DNA of 6,956 bases, from contig PWZG01000197.1 in the NCBI GenBank assembly GCA_003567575.1, positions 1 through 6,956 of the forward strand, given 5' to 3'. The notes under the pieces were generated by a model. The model saw only the letters and a program-made list of their open reading frames with translations. It ran no database searches and was not told the DNA's origin. Every line of letters begins with the position of its first letter. Position 1 is the first letter of the stretch. The stretch comes from PVC group bacterium (GTDB taxonomy: Bacteria; Verrucomicrobiota; Kiritimatiellia; CAIKKV01; PXCX01). Made by a program: the position numbers and the translations under genes. Of this stretch, positions 1-5,958 are shown piece by piece.

Positions 1-561
1 CAAAACCATCCCTTGCTGTTGCAGAAAAACCGTTGTCTCTTCCGTGTCAATTTCAATGCGACGGAAATCGACAAGCGTCAGCGCTTGTGCCAGTGTTTCC
101 GCATCCGGAATTTCCGGCTCGTCGGTCGCGGCGTCACGCCAACTTTGCAGCAGCGGCGTCATTGTCGGATCGAACATCCCGTTACTTAACCGAGCGTATT
201 TGATGGCTAGCGCCACGGTGTTCAGTGTAACCGGCGACACGGCGACCGGGACCATGCCGGCTGCGCGATTGATTGCCGCCAATTCGCTGTCGGTGCGGTA
301 CAGGCTCATTTTTTGTTCGATATCCGCAAACACCGCTTCTACAATATCCGCCGCCTCGTCAAGTCGGGCGGCGGAATGTGCCGGCAGCGTAACGGAGGCC
401 TGGGTGCCCATGACCCAGATGGTCCTCGATGATATGGAAGCTGCCGGAGACCGTGGCTCCCCGCAGCCGGCCGCGGCCAGCAGAACGAAAGCTCCCGCCG
501 CGGCGTGGTAGAGCAGACGGGATGCCATGCTCATCAAGCTGTATCGCCGTTTAGCATTCAT
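1..561 (-). CDS. apbE: FAD:protein FMN transferase (ApbE family lipoprotein), 3' end cut by window
   Basis: ApbE enzymes transfer FMN from FAD to Thr/Ser of target flavoproteins such as Rnf and Nqr subunits, usually outside the inner membrane. The 187 visible residues start with a lipoprotein signal: basic KRR at residues 4-6, a hydrophobic stretch at 20-31 and a lipobox ending AAGC with Cys33. Family landmarks follow: MGTQASVTL after the linker, then MSLYRTDSELAAIN, then GMFDPTMTPLLQSW, and the last visible residues QQQGMVL, which is where the family normally reads GM.LDLGGIAKG. The conserved glycine-rich and Asp metal-binding motifs lie beyond position 1. I chose ATG 561 because it keeps the basic n-region. 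In-frame ATGs at 534 and 528 would remove the KRR, and ATG 597 is also open but sits 2 nt after the upstream stop. No strong Shine-Dalgarno is visible. It is the last visible gene of the block with the PAS gene, 38 nt downstream of it. Family assignment is confident; the exact start is not. Confidence 0.9.
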   Translation of the reverse strand, partial: MNAKRRYSLMSMASRLLYHAAAGAFVLLAAAGCGEPRSPAASISSRTIWVMGTQASVTLPAHSAARLDEAADIVEAVFADIEQKMSLYRTDSELAAINRAAGMVPVAVSPVTLNTVALAIKYARLSNGMFDPTMTPLLQSWRDAATDEPEIPDAETLAQALTLVDFRRIEIDTEETTVFLQQQGMVL

Positions 562-599
562 TGCATGTTTTCCGCGGCATCGTTTTCGGGACCACATCC

Positions 600-1589
600 T
601 TACGGCGTTTCGGTAGCGCGGAATGATCCGTGCGGCATGGGCGTCAGGGTTACCACCAGCCGGCTTGGGGCGCCGGGATGCGGCGGCGCCAGATTGGCCA
701 TGGCGCGAACATTTCTTTGCTTGCCATCGGCGGTAGAAATCATGACCATGTTGCCCATCCAGAAGCCGCCTTCCGACGGGGTGCGGACCAGCGCGTTAAC
801 CGCTTCGTTGGAGGTGAAAAAATCGCCCATAAACCGTTTCAGAACATCTTCTTCGGATGTCGATCCCGACATTTTGACAAACGCCGGATTGGCAAACTCA
901 ATCAAGCCATCGGTGTTGCATACTGCGATCGCGGTGCCGGCGCCGCGAATCGCGTCATCGCGCAATGATTGTTGATCACGTGATTTCTCGCGACGTTCCA
1001 TATTGCGGATCGAAAAAATCATGTCATCCTTGTTGAATAATCCGATATTGTTAATGGCGATTTCCGCTGGGAAGATCGTTTTGTCTTTGCGTTTGCAGAC
1101 GGCGTTGATTACGGTAAAACGGCCGGTATCCGTATGATTCCTGATTTTAAATAGGATTTTGGCATTGACGCCGCGGACGAGCTTTTCAATCGGCGTATTC
1201 CAGAACTCGTCATCGGAATAGCCGAAAAATTTTTCCGCACGCCGGTTGCCGCAGAAGATCGTGCCTTTGGCATCGACCAGCAGCACGGCGTCATAAAGTC
1301 CGTTCAACAAGCGCCGGTACAGGACGAATTCCCGATCGTCGCTGACCGTGCCGGATGCGGCGTGGCCGTCGGGATCGCCGTCGCCTTTCAGGATATCGCC
1401 GATATTGCTGGAATCACCCAGTAATTCACGCAGTTCAGCCGAATCGGACAGGGAAGTGGTGTCGGGTTCCGTCGTTACGACGGATTCGGCGGGTGGCGGT
1501 GATTCCGTAACCGGCGCCGATTCCGCGGGCGCCGATTCCGCAGATTTCTGTTTATTTTTCGCGCGCGCAGAAAAAAAGAATTTCACCAT
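600..1589 (-). CDS. Double PAS-domain protein without an output domain
   Basis: A 329-residue soluble protein with no signal peptide or membrane segment. Residues 1-15 are basic and aromatic (MVKFFF then KNKQK). Residues 17-50 are a low-complexity Ala/Glu/Ser/Pro linker with AESAP repeated. PAS1 spans about 90-197 and shows the classical pattern: LYDAVLLVDAKGTI, then N115..AE..FGYSDDEF, and a C-terminal strand FPAEIAINN before the MIFSIRNMERRE end. A charged helical linker (about 198-213) leads to PAS2, about 214-318 (IAVCNTDGLIEFANPAF...), more divergent. No histidine kinase, GGDEF, EAL or HTH domain follows; the protein simply ends. PAS domains sense ligands, redox state or light, or mediate protein contacts. 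Here the protein may be an adaptor or sensor acting through a partner. AAGGGA lies about 8 nt upstream of the start. The gene is 25 nt after the HU/zinc-ribbon gene and 38 nt before apbE, so co-transcription is likely. Ligand unknown. Confidence 0.85.
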   Translation of the reverse strand: MVKFFFSARAKNKQKSAESAPAESAPVTESPPPAESVVTTEPDTTSLSDSAELRELLGDSSNIGDILKGDGDPDGHAASGTVSDDREFVLYRRLLNGLYDAVLLVDAKGTIFCGNRRAEKFFGYSDDEFWNTPIEKLVRGVNAKILFKIRNHTDTGRFTVINAVCKRKDKTIFPAEIAINNIGLFNKDDMIFSIRNMERREKSRDQQSLRDDAIRGAGTAIAVCNTDGLIEFANPAFVKMSGSTSEEDVLKRFMGDFFTSNEAVNALVRTPSEGGFWMGNMVMISTADGKQRNVRAMANLAPPHPGAPSRLVVTLTPMPHGSFRATETP

Positions 1590-1614
1590 GGCATGATTCC
1601 CTTTGGCGATTGAA

Positions 1615-2436
1615 CTATTCCAAATCCGACAGATCGATTCGAATCGTCATTGACGATAAATCCACATTCTGTCCGTCGGCTGTCTCGCCGGTTCCCGCCG
1701 GTGCGCCTGCCGTGGTTCCCGTTTTTGCAATCAACAGCGGCGCGGAGCACGCGGGACAATTCACCTCCATCCCCAACATTTCGCAGGGGGCTTCAATTTC
1801 CTGGCCGCAGGTTTGGCAGTTTAGGGTTATAAATTCCTGTGCTGTTTCCGACGCGATCGGGCCATGCACCGGTTTCATTCGCTGCTCGGCGATTTCATGG
1901 TCGACCGGTTTCCGTTGTTGTGGCACTTGGATCGGGTTGTTGCAATAAGGACACTCGCCCTTCATGCCTGCCTCGCCCGGCGCGGCGGATAACGTGCTTT
2001 TACATTCAGCGCATTCGAACAGTATCTGCCCTTGCGTTTCTGGTTCCGGGGGGATTGCCTGTTCGGGAAGGGTCGGGGGCGCGGGCGGCGTGACAGCGGG
2101 CGGCGTATCCGGTGTCGCCGCAGGTTCGTCGATGATGCTAACCAAATCGTCACGCCGGGGTGCAATCGCATCCCTTGCGGGTTTCAATGGCAGAATTTTC
2201 AGCGCGTTTCGTTCCCCGATACGCATCAGGCGGCCGGTCGCCGGATTACGGCATTGGGTGGGCTTTTTGCGGATAACCTTCAATTTACAGATGCGCGGGA
2301 TAATAAATCCGTTGTGCGCTTCACGGAAGGCAATGGTTGCCAGCGAATCCAGTATGCGCGCGACATCTTTTCCGTCAAGGTCTGTGGCGGCCGCCAATTC
2401 GGAAACCAGCATTGCCTTGCTCAACCTTCTGCCCAT
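1615..2436 (-). CDS. HU-like DNA-binding protein fused to two zinc ribbons
   Basis: A 273-residue protein in three parts. Residues 5-92 match the HU/IHF fold: a two-helix start (SKAMLVSELAAATDL), then IIPRICKLKVIRKKP and the hallmark RNPATG at 63-68, whose Pro normally intercalates into DNA, ending in LKPARDAI. Residues 104-135 are a Pro/Ala-rich linker. Two zinc ribbons follow with identical spacing: C142-x2-C145-x16-C162-x2-C165, and C207-x2-C210-x16-C227-x2-C230. They share a GM before the second Cys pair and a Pro inside it, so they look like an ancient internal duplication. The tail (about 258-273) is short, with alternating hydrophobic and acidic residues. Likely role: nucleoid-associated or regulatory DNA binding with a zinc-dependent contact surface (inference). 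Start 2436 is fixed by a full AAGGAGG 7 nt upstream. It heads the block with the PAS and apbE genes. Confidence 0.85.
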   Translation of the reverse strand: MGRRLSKAMLVSELAAATDLDGKDVARILDSLATIAFREAHNGFIIPRICKLKVIRKKPTQCRNPATGRLMRIGERNALKILPLKPARDAIAPRRDDLVSIIDEPAATPDTPPAVTPPAPPTLPEQAIPPEPETQGQILFECAECKSTLSAAPGEAGMKGECPYCNNPIQVPQQRKPVDHEIAEQRMKPVHGPIASETAQEFITLNCQTCGQEIEAPCEMLGMEVNCPACSAPLLIAKTGTTAGAPAGTGETADGQNVDLSSMTIRIDLSDLE

Positions 2437-2443
2437 TGTCGAT

Positions 2444-2450
2444 CCTCCTT
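2444..2450 (-). promoter_or_regulatory. Shine-Dalgarno of the HU/zinc-ribbon gene
   Basis: AAGGAGG on the minus strand, 7 nt before ATG 2436. It is a full match to the anti-SD core and fixes the start. It is clearly stronger than the sites before the other genes in the window, which suggests high translation, in keeping with an abundant HU-type protein. Confidence 0.85.
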
Positions 2451-2494
2451 AGCGGTCGGAAACAATCACCATACCCGCATGTGGTTGCAGAGGG

Positions 2495-2523
2495 ATGTTA
2501 ACTGCCTTCGTGATGTATGTCCA
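2495..2523 (-). promoter_or_regulatory. Candidate sigma70 promoter, proximal, for the HU/zinc-ribbon gene
   Basis: On the minus strand, TGGACA at 2523-2518 (5 of 6 to TTGACA), a 17-nt spacer, then TAACAT at 2500-2495 (4 of 6 to TATAAT). Transcription would start near 2488, giving a leader of about 50 nt. Read by eye; no promoter scoring was done. Confidence 0.4.
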
Positions 2524-2565
2524 TTCCATGTTTTCCAGTTACCCCCCCTAATTCGTCCGCTCATT

Positions 2566-2594
2566 ATTGTGTCATATCCTCGCGATCAGGTCAA
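2566..2594 (-). promoter_or_regulatory. Candidate sigma70 promoter, distal, for the HU/zinc-ribbon gene
   Basis: On the minus strand, TTGACC at 2594-2589 (5 of 6), a 17-nt spacer, then CACAAT at 2571-2566 (4 of 6). It begins 8 nt after the stop codon of the Gfo/Idh gene. The start would be near 2559, giving a leader of about 120 nt that includes the G7 tract. It could act together with or instead of the proximal site. Confidence 0.4.
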
Positions 2595-2601
2595 TTATTT
2601 G

Positions 2602-3591
2602 TTAGACGTGAACCACGGTGTTGGTCTCGATCGAACGTATGGCGGCAGCCAACACTTTCTGAGCCGCCAGACCGTCGGCGCCGGAACCATCGATTGCCGC
2701 CGGCGCGACCCCTTGCCCGACCTGCTGTAGAAAGGTGTCGATCCGGTTGCGAAACGTATCCGTGAAATCACGCATGCCGCCGAACAGCGGATTGGTATAA
2801 ACCGTTTTTTCCAAATTGCCCGCCGGATAGAGCGTCAGTTCCCTGAACATATCGTCGAGTACGAAACGTCCTTCGAGTCCGGCGACTTCGCAACGTTCCA
2901 TCGGGTGTCCTCGTTCGATGTCGTAGCTGCCCGTAAGGGAGCCGACGGTATCGTTGGCGAAACGGAAATTGAATTGCGCGGTAGACCAGATGCGGCGGCC
3001 CGGCGCCCGCATCGCGAAACAGTGGACCTCGATAATGTCCCCGCAATAATAACGCATGACATCAATGGTGTGCGGATGCAGCGATTTGATGTGGAACCAG
3101 GGTGACGTTTCGTTTGGGTTCTTGATCCACATACTCATGTTGATAAACAGCGGTCGTCCGATGCGCCCTTCATCCATCCAGCGTTTGGCCAGCTGCGCTG
3201 CCGGCGTGAACCGATGGTTCAAGTTGACACCCAGACACCGGTTGCGTTCGGCCGCGCGACGGACCATGATTTCCGCGGCGGCGATGTCGTTGCTGATCGG
3301 TTTCTCGCAGAGTACATGGCATCCGGTCTCCAGCGCTTGCAGGGTTGGCCCGGCATGGTCGCCGCCGTTCTCGATGCCGGAGGTGGTGACGCTGCAAATG
3401 TCAGGTTCCAGTTTGGCAAGCATCGACGGTGTGTCGTAGAAGGCGGGGACGCTAAGACGCTTCGCGGCGTCATCGGCGCGTTGGCGGTCAATGTCGCAAA
3501 CGCCGATCAACTTTGCGAGCGGATGCGCCTTGTAAATCGCCGCATGCCGGTTGCCGATGGCGCCCATGCCGATCACGGTAACGCGTAACAT
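2602..3591 (-). CDS. Gfo/Idh/MocA family NAD(P)-dependent oxidoreductase
   Basis: A 329-residue cytoplasmic dehydrogenase of the usual family length. The N-terminal Rossmann fold has the dinucleotide motif GMGAIGNRH (8-16) and an acidic CDID (32-35) at the end of the second strand, compatible with NAD(H) preference. The family motif EKP is at 96-98 (CEKPIS), its Lys expected to be catalytic. The C-terminal half carries HPHTIDVMRYYCG, with H174 and D177 in the H-x-x-D position of the active site, and begins its beta sheet around 147-155. Members oxidise or reduce sugars, inositols or sugar derivatives; the substrate here is unknown. The start at 3591 is supported by AAAGGAG 11 nt upstream, which lies inside the final codons of the sulfotransferase gene. 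Only 6 nt separate the two genes. Pairing with a sulfotransferase suggests carbohydrate or polyol modification (inference). Confidence 0.9.
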   Translation of the reverse strand: MLRVTVIGMGAIGNRHAAIYKAHPLAKLIGVCDIDRQRADDAAKRLSVPAFYDTPSMLAKLEPDICSVTTSGIENGGDHAGPTLQALETGCHVLCEKPISNDIAAAEIMVRRAAERNRCLGVNLNHRFTPAAQLAKRWMDEGRIGRPLFINMSMWIKNPNETSPWFHIKSLHPHTIDVMRYYCGDIIEVHCFAMRAPGRRIWSTAQFNFRFANDTVGSLTGSYDIERGHPMERCEVAGLEGRFVLDDMFRELTLYPAGNLEKTVYTNPLFGGMRDFTDTFRNRIDTFLQQVGQGVAPAAIDGSGADGLAAQKVLAAAIRSIETNTVVHV

Positions 3592-3597
3592 GGTGTT

Positions 3598-4335
3598 TTA
3601 ATCTCCTTTGGTCAGGACGGGTATTTCGTATCCGAACTTTCGCATGGCCTTTTCCAGAAAAGGGAAATAGTTTTGTTCCGTATCCAGTTTCCAGCGGTCG
3701 ACGGCTTCGGGCTTGACTGGAATCCGTGGCAGCGGGATGCCCAGGAACGTTTCGAGCCGTCGCACGGTCTCGTCCTGGCGACGGACGAAGTCTTCAAAAC
3801 GGATTTCGATCGTCTTTGCTGGTGGTGGCGTGGACTGCACCAGTTCATACTGGTAAAACCATGAAATCGCGCGCTGTTCCCGCGGGTTATTCGTGGGTGG
3901 ATACGGGATGTTGAAATCGCTCAGATCATCGGTGACGTGGCGGCCCAGAATACAGTCGCGTGGATTACGAATCCAGAAAATGACGGCCATGTCCGGAAAC
4001 AGACGCCGGATCCATGGATAGACCAGGGTTGTTTCCGGTATTTTCCAGCCGCGATATTCGCTCTCATGCGTCATGACACTGTGCAGGTAGGTTTGGATCA
4101 AGTCCGTGAATTCGGCAGGGATCGGCATCGTGTGCAGGGCTTCGAAATCCCATTGCAATCCGCCGGTCCAGCGTACGTATTGCGCCATGACCCGGCAGGC
4201 GTCATACATCGGATCCGGTGGCAACAGATCGCCGGACGGGTTGAGCGGCGAGCCCATGAATACGCCGGCTTCGGATAACGTATGCGACATGGCGCGCGTT
4301 CCCGAATGACCTCTTCCAATGACGGTAATCAGCAT
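3598..4335 (-). CDS. PAPS-dependent sulfotransferase family protein
   Basis: A 245-residue cytosolic sulfotransferase with no signal or membrane segment. The N-terminal strand-loop-helix GRGHSGTRAM (7-16) is the 5'-phosphosulfate-binding loop. FWIRNPRDCIL (120-130), with R123 and the following RNPRD, matches the 3'-phosphate-binding strand and helix. IRFEDFVRRQ (178-187) followed by LETFLGIPLP is the conserved C-terminal region of the family. Such enzymes move sulfate from PAPS to a hydroxyl or amine of an acceptor; the acceptor cannot be named. The S-G-T-R form of the loop is typical of a bacterial subgroup rather than of the S-G-T-T/S eukaryotic-like enzymes. ATG 4335 overlaps the gltD stop by 7 nt (ATG-C-TGA arrangement), with GGAG about 10 nt upstream inside gltD, so translation is probably coupled to gltD. 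The oxidoreductase gene follows 6 nt later. Confidence 0.85.
   Translation of the reverse strand: MLITVIGRGHSGTRAMSHTLSEAGVFMGSPLNPSGDLLPPDPMYDACRVMAQYVRWTGGLQWDFEALHTMPIPAEFTDLIQTYLHSVMTHESEYRGWKIPETTLVYPWIRRLFPDMAVIFWIRNPRDCILGRHVTDDLSDFNIPYPPTNNPREQRAISWFYQYELVQSTPPPAKTIEIRFEDFVRRQDETVRRLETFLGIPLPRIPVKPEAVDRWKLDTEQNYFPFLEKAMRKFGYEIPVLTKGD
3603..3609 (-). promoter_or_regulatory. Ribosome binding site of the oxidoreductase embedded in the sulfotransferase 3' end
   Basis: AAAGGAG encodes part of the last residues (KGD) of the sulfotransferase and sits 11 nt before ATG 3591. The overlap ties the two genes into one transcript and supports the chosen start. Confidence 0.65.
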
Positions 4336-5786
4336 GACGATGAATCTCCGGTTTCTGACGGTGTTAGAAAAAGGTTAATGGTATTGGCGATTCGGATGCC
4401 GTCGGCCAATGCCCGTACCGCCAGTGATGCGCCGGCGCCGGCGTCGCCGGCCAGAAAAATTCCCGGGATGGCCGTCATTCCGGTTTCATCGCGCAGTGGT
4501 CGATTTCCGCATTGCCGTATTGCTTCCAGTTCAGGCGGCAGCCGGGTGTTGCGCGACATTCCGGTAAAACCCAGCGCCAGTAAGACGAGATCGGCCGGGA
4601 CTTCATGTTCCGTCTCCGGCTTTTCCCTGGGCTGGTTACCGCCTTTCGTTTTAACCCAATCGACGTTTACGCAACGTAATGCCTTTACCCGATCTTTGTT
4701 GTCGTCGGATAAAAAAGCGAGGGTCGCCGTTGCCCAGCGGCGTTCCCCGCCTTCATGATGGCTGCTGGAAACCCGCAGTACGTCCGGCCAGTCGGGCCAT
4801 GGTGTATGGGCCGGACGAACGGTCGGCGGTTCTGGCAAAATTTCCAACTGGACTACATGCCGGGCGCCCTGCCGCAACGCCGTACCCAGGCAATCGGCGC
4901 CCGTGTCGCCGCCACCGATAATCACGACATGGCGGTTACGCGCGCACAGGTCGGCGTCGCGGGTTGCCTGTTCTCCCTGTAAACGCCGGTTTTGTGCCGT
5001 CAGGTAATCCATGGCGAAATGGATGCCGTTCAGTTCGCGGCCCGGAATGGCGAGATCGCGGGGTTCGCGCGCGCCGAACGCCAGACATAGCGCTTGGTAG
5101 CGGTCCGTCAAATAACGATAAGACAAATCGTCGCCGATATGAACATTACACTCGAAGATTATGCCTTCGGCGCGCATCAGATCGAGACGACGGTCAAGAA
5201 CCCGTTTCTCCAGTTTGAACTCGGGTATCCCATAGCGCAGAAGGCCACCGGGCCGATGGGCGCTTTCGTAAACCACGACGGAAAATCCAAGCTGGTTGAG
5301 ACGGTGCGCCGTCGCCATGCCGGCTGGTCCCGAACCGATGATGGCAACATGCTCCGCGCGCCGCAGCGTCGGGGGCTCCGGTTTGATCACGCCCTGATCG
5401 TAGCCCCATTCCACCAGCGCCGTTTCAATCTGGCGAATGGCGACGGGTTGCTCTGAAATCCCCAAGACGCAGGCGCTTTCGCATGGCGCCGGGCAAACGC
5501 GGGACGTAATATCCGCAAACGGATTTTGCTGCCACAACAGCTCGACCGCATCATGCCAGCGGTGGTTCCAGATCAGATCGTTGAATTCAGGCACCAAATT
5601 TCCCAGGGGGCATCCGACCCCGTGACAGAACGGCGTGCCGCAGTCCATGCAGCGCGCCGCTTGTTCACGGATTTCAGCGCTTGAAAGCGGTATCTCAACC
5701 GCCCGGTAATCCTTTAACCGTTCCACCACCGGCCGATATACCGGATCGCGACGCATAAACTCAATAAATCCAGTCGGTTTCCCCAT
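4329..5786 (-). CDS. gltD: Glutamate synthase small (beta) subunit
   Basis: A 485-residue, full-length GltD. In NADPH-GOGAT this subunit takes electrons from NADPH via FAD and passes them through iron-sulfur clusters to GltB, which makes glutamate from glutamine and 2-oxoglutarate. It opens with the family signature MGKPTGFIEF. Cys46, 49, 54 and 59 (CMDC...C...GC) and Cys98, 102 and 106 (RVCPAPCESAC) are the iron-sulfur ligands. FAD binding is at GSGPAGMA (151-158), with GGLLRYGIPEFKLEK at 180-194. The NADPH fold shows GGGDTGADC (291-299), and SSSHHEGGERRW is at 340-351. The C-terminal FAD contact is AGDAGAGASLAVRAL (446-460). AAGGG lies 8 nt before ATG 5786. No gltB precedes it: the upstream DNA is a short intergenic region followed by a divergent gene. 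Downstream it overlaps the sulfotransferase by 7 nt. Closest alternatives are GltD-like NADPH oxidoreductases (NfnB, AegA), but the length and signatures fit GltD best. Confidence 0.93.
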   Translation of the reverse strand: MGKPTGFIEFMRRDPVYRPVVERLKDYRAVEIPLSSAEIREQAARCMDCGTPFCHGVGCPLGNLVPEFNDLIWNHRWHDAVELLWQQNPFADITSRVCPAPCESACVLGISEQPVAIRQIETALVEWGYDQGVIKPEPPTLRRAEHVAIIGSGPAGMATAHRLNQLGFSVVVYESAHRPGGLLRYGIPEFKLEKRVLDRRLDLMRAEGIIFECNVHIGDDLSYRYLTDRYQALCLAFGAREPRDLAIPGRELNGIHFAMDYLTAQNRRLQGEQATRDADLCARNRHVVIIGGGDTGADCLGTALRQGARHVVQLEILPEPPTVRPAHTPWPDWPDVLRVSSSHHEGGERRWATATLAFLSDDNKDRVKALRCVNVDWVKTKGGNQPREKPETEHEVPADLVLLALGFTGMSRNTRLPPELEAIRQCGNRPLRDETGMTAIPGIFLAGDAGAGASLAVRALADGIRIANTINLFLTPSETGDSSSC

Positions 5787-5888
5787 CTTCTCAACCCTTG
5801 CAATGATCGTCCCGTGTTACGTGATCGTTCGCATTTGCCGTGGCCAAACCCGTCTGTCCGAAATCCCGCATCGGGCGCCAAACCCGGT

Positions 5889-5916
5889 ATACTAACAAAC
5901 ACGTCAAAAAATACAA
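5889..5916 (-). promoter_or_regulatory. Candidate promoter for the gltD block
   Basis: On the minus strand, TTGTAT (5916-5911, only 3 of 6), a 16-nt spacer and TAGTAT (5894-5889, 4 of 6) preceded by TG-T, which would make an extended -10. The start would be near 5882 and the leader about 95 nt. A TTGACG also lies nearby at 5906-5901, but no good -10 sits at the right distance from it. Weak call made by eye. Confidence 0.3.
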
Positions 5917-5923
5917 CGAAGAA

Positions 5924-5951
5924 TTGCGTTCACCCGCGATCATGGTATAAT
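5924..5951 (+). promoter_or_regulatory. Extended -10 promoter for the FAD-linked oxidase
   Basis: TATAAT at 5946-5951 matches the sigma70 consensus exactly and is preceded by TGG, giving the extended form TG-n-TATAAT. The -35 is poor: TTGCGT at 5924-5929 with a 16-nt spacer, 3 of 6. Extended -10 promoters commonly do without a good -35. Counting 7-8 nt on from the box puts the transcript start at 5958-5959, which is the A of the oxidase start codon or its neighbour. Confidence 0.6.
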
Positions 5952-5958
5952 CCATGCC

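Larger units (their letters stand above)
2437..2601 (-). other. Intergenic region between the Gfo/Idh gene and the HU/zinc-ribbon gene
   Basis: These 165 bp hold no credible gene. The plus-strand reading frame crossing it is a shadow of the minus-strand genes. It contains two candidate minus-strand promoters, a run of seven C at 2542-2548 (seven G on the coding strand) and the Shine-Dalgarno of the HU gene. I see no GC-rich hairpin followed by a T run after the upstream stop codon, so read-through from the gltD block into the HU block cannot be excluded. Confidence 0.7.
5787..5958. other. Divergent intergenic region between gltD and the FAD-linked oxidase
   Basis: These 172 bp should hold promoters for both directions. 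The right end carries a strong extended -10 box for the oxidase. The gltD side has a weaker candidate. Two direct repeats of CCAAACCCG (5844-5852 and 5878-5886, 34 bp apart) and two of TGATCGT (5804-5810 and 5822-5828, 18 bp apart) lie on the gltD side and could be operator half-sites, but they are short. No gene seen. Confidence 0.65.

Noticed and set aside
562..597. ATG 597 as the apbE start, giving a 12-residue longer N-terminus
   Set aside because: It lies 2 nt after the PAS stop, with the only AAGG directly abutting it and so wrongly spaced. The extension puts extra basic residues before an already complete lipoprotein signal. It cannot be fully excluded.
44..975. Plus-strand open frames 44-511 and 505-975 (about 155 codons each)
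   Set aside because: Their translations are Ser/Ala/Arg-rich without motifs, and both lie antisense to apbE and the PAS gene, which have clear family signatures.
600..1589. The PAS protein as a LOV photoreceptor
   Set aside because: The flavin-adduct motif NCRFLQ is absent; the equivalent region of PAS1 reads GNRRAEKFFGY with no Cys in the right place.
1964..2452. A 162-codon plus-strand open frame
   Set aside because: Antisense to the HU/zinc-ribbon gene; the Gly/Ala/Ser-rich translation mirrors the Pro/Ala linker on the other strand.
2560..2601. A rho-independent terminator after the oxidoreductase gene
   Set aside because: No GC-rich stem followed by a T run is present on the minus strand; the sequence here fits a promoter better.
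2032..2730. A 232-codon open frame on the plus strand
   Set aside because: It runs antisense across the HU/zinc-ribbon gene, the intergenic region and the end of the oxidoreductase gene. Its translation shows no recognisable domain and it has no ribosome site. It is a shadow of the well-supported minus-strand genes.
4390..4450. An altered C-terminal FAD motif in GltD (GAGASLAVRAL instead of RGQSLVVWAI)
   Set aside because: Other GltD-type proteins carry G-A-x-L-V-V in this place, so the difference looks like normal family variation and not loss of function.
5664..5786. The gltD product as NfnB or AegA instead of GltD
   Set aside because: The MGKPTGFIEF opening, the cysteine spacing and the full 485-residue length fit the GOGAT small subunit; only the missing gltB neighbour argues otherwise.
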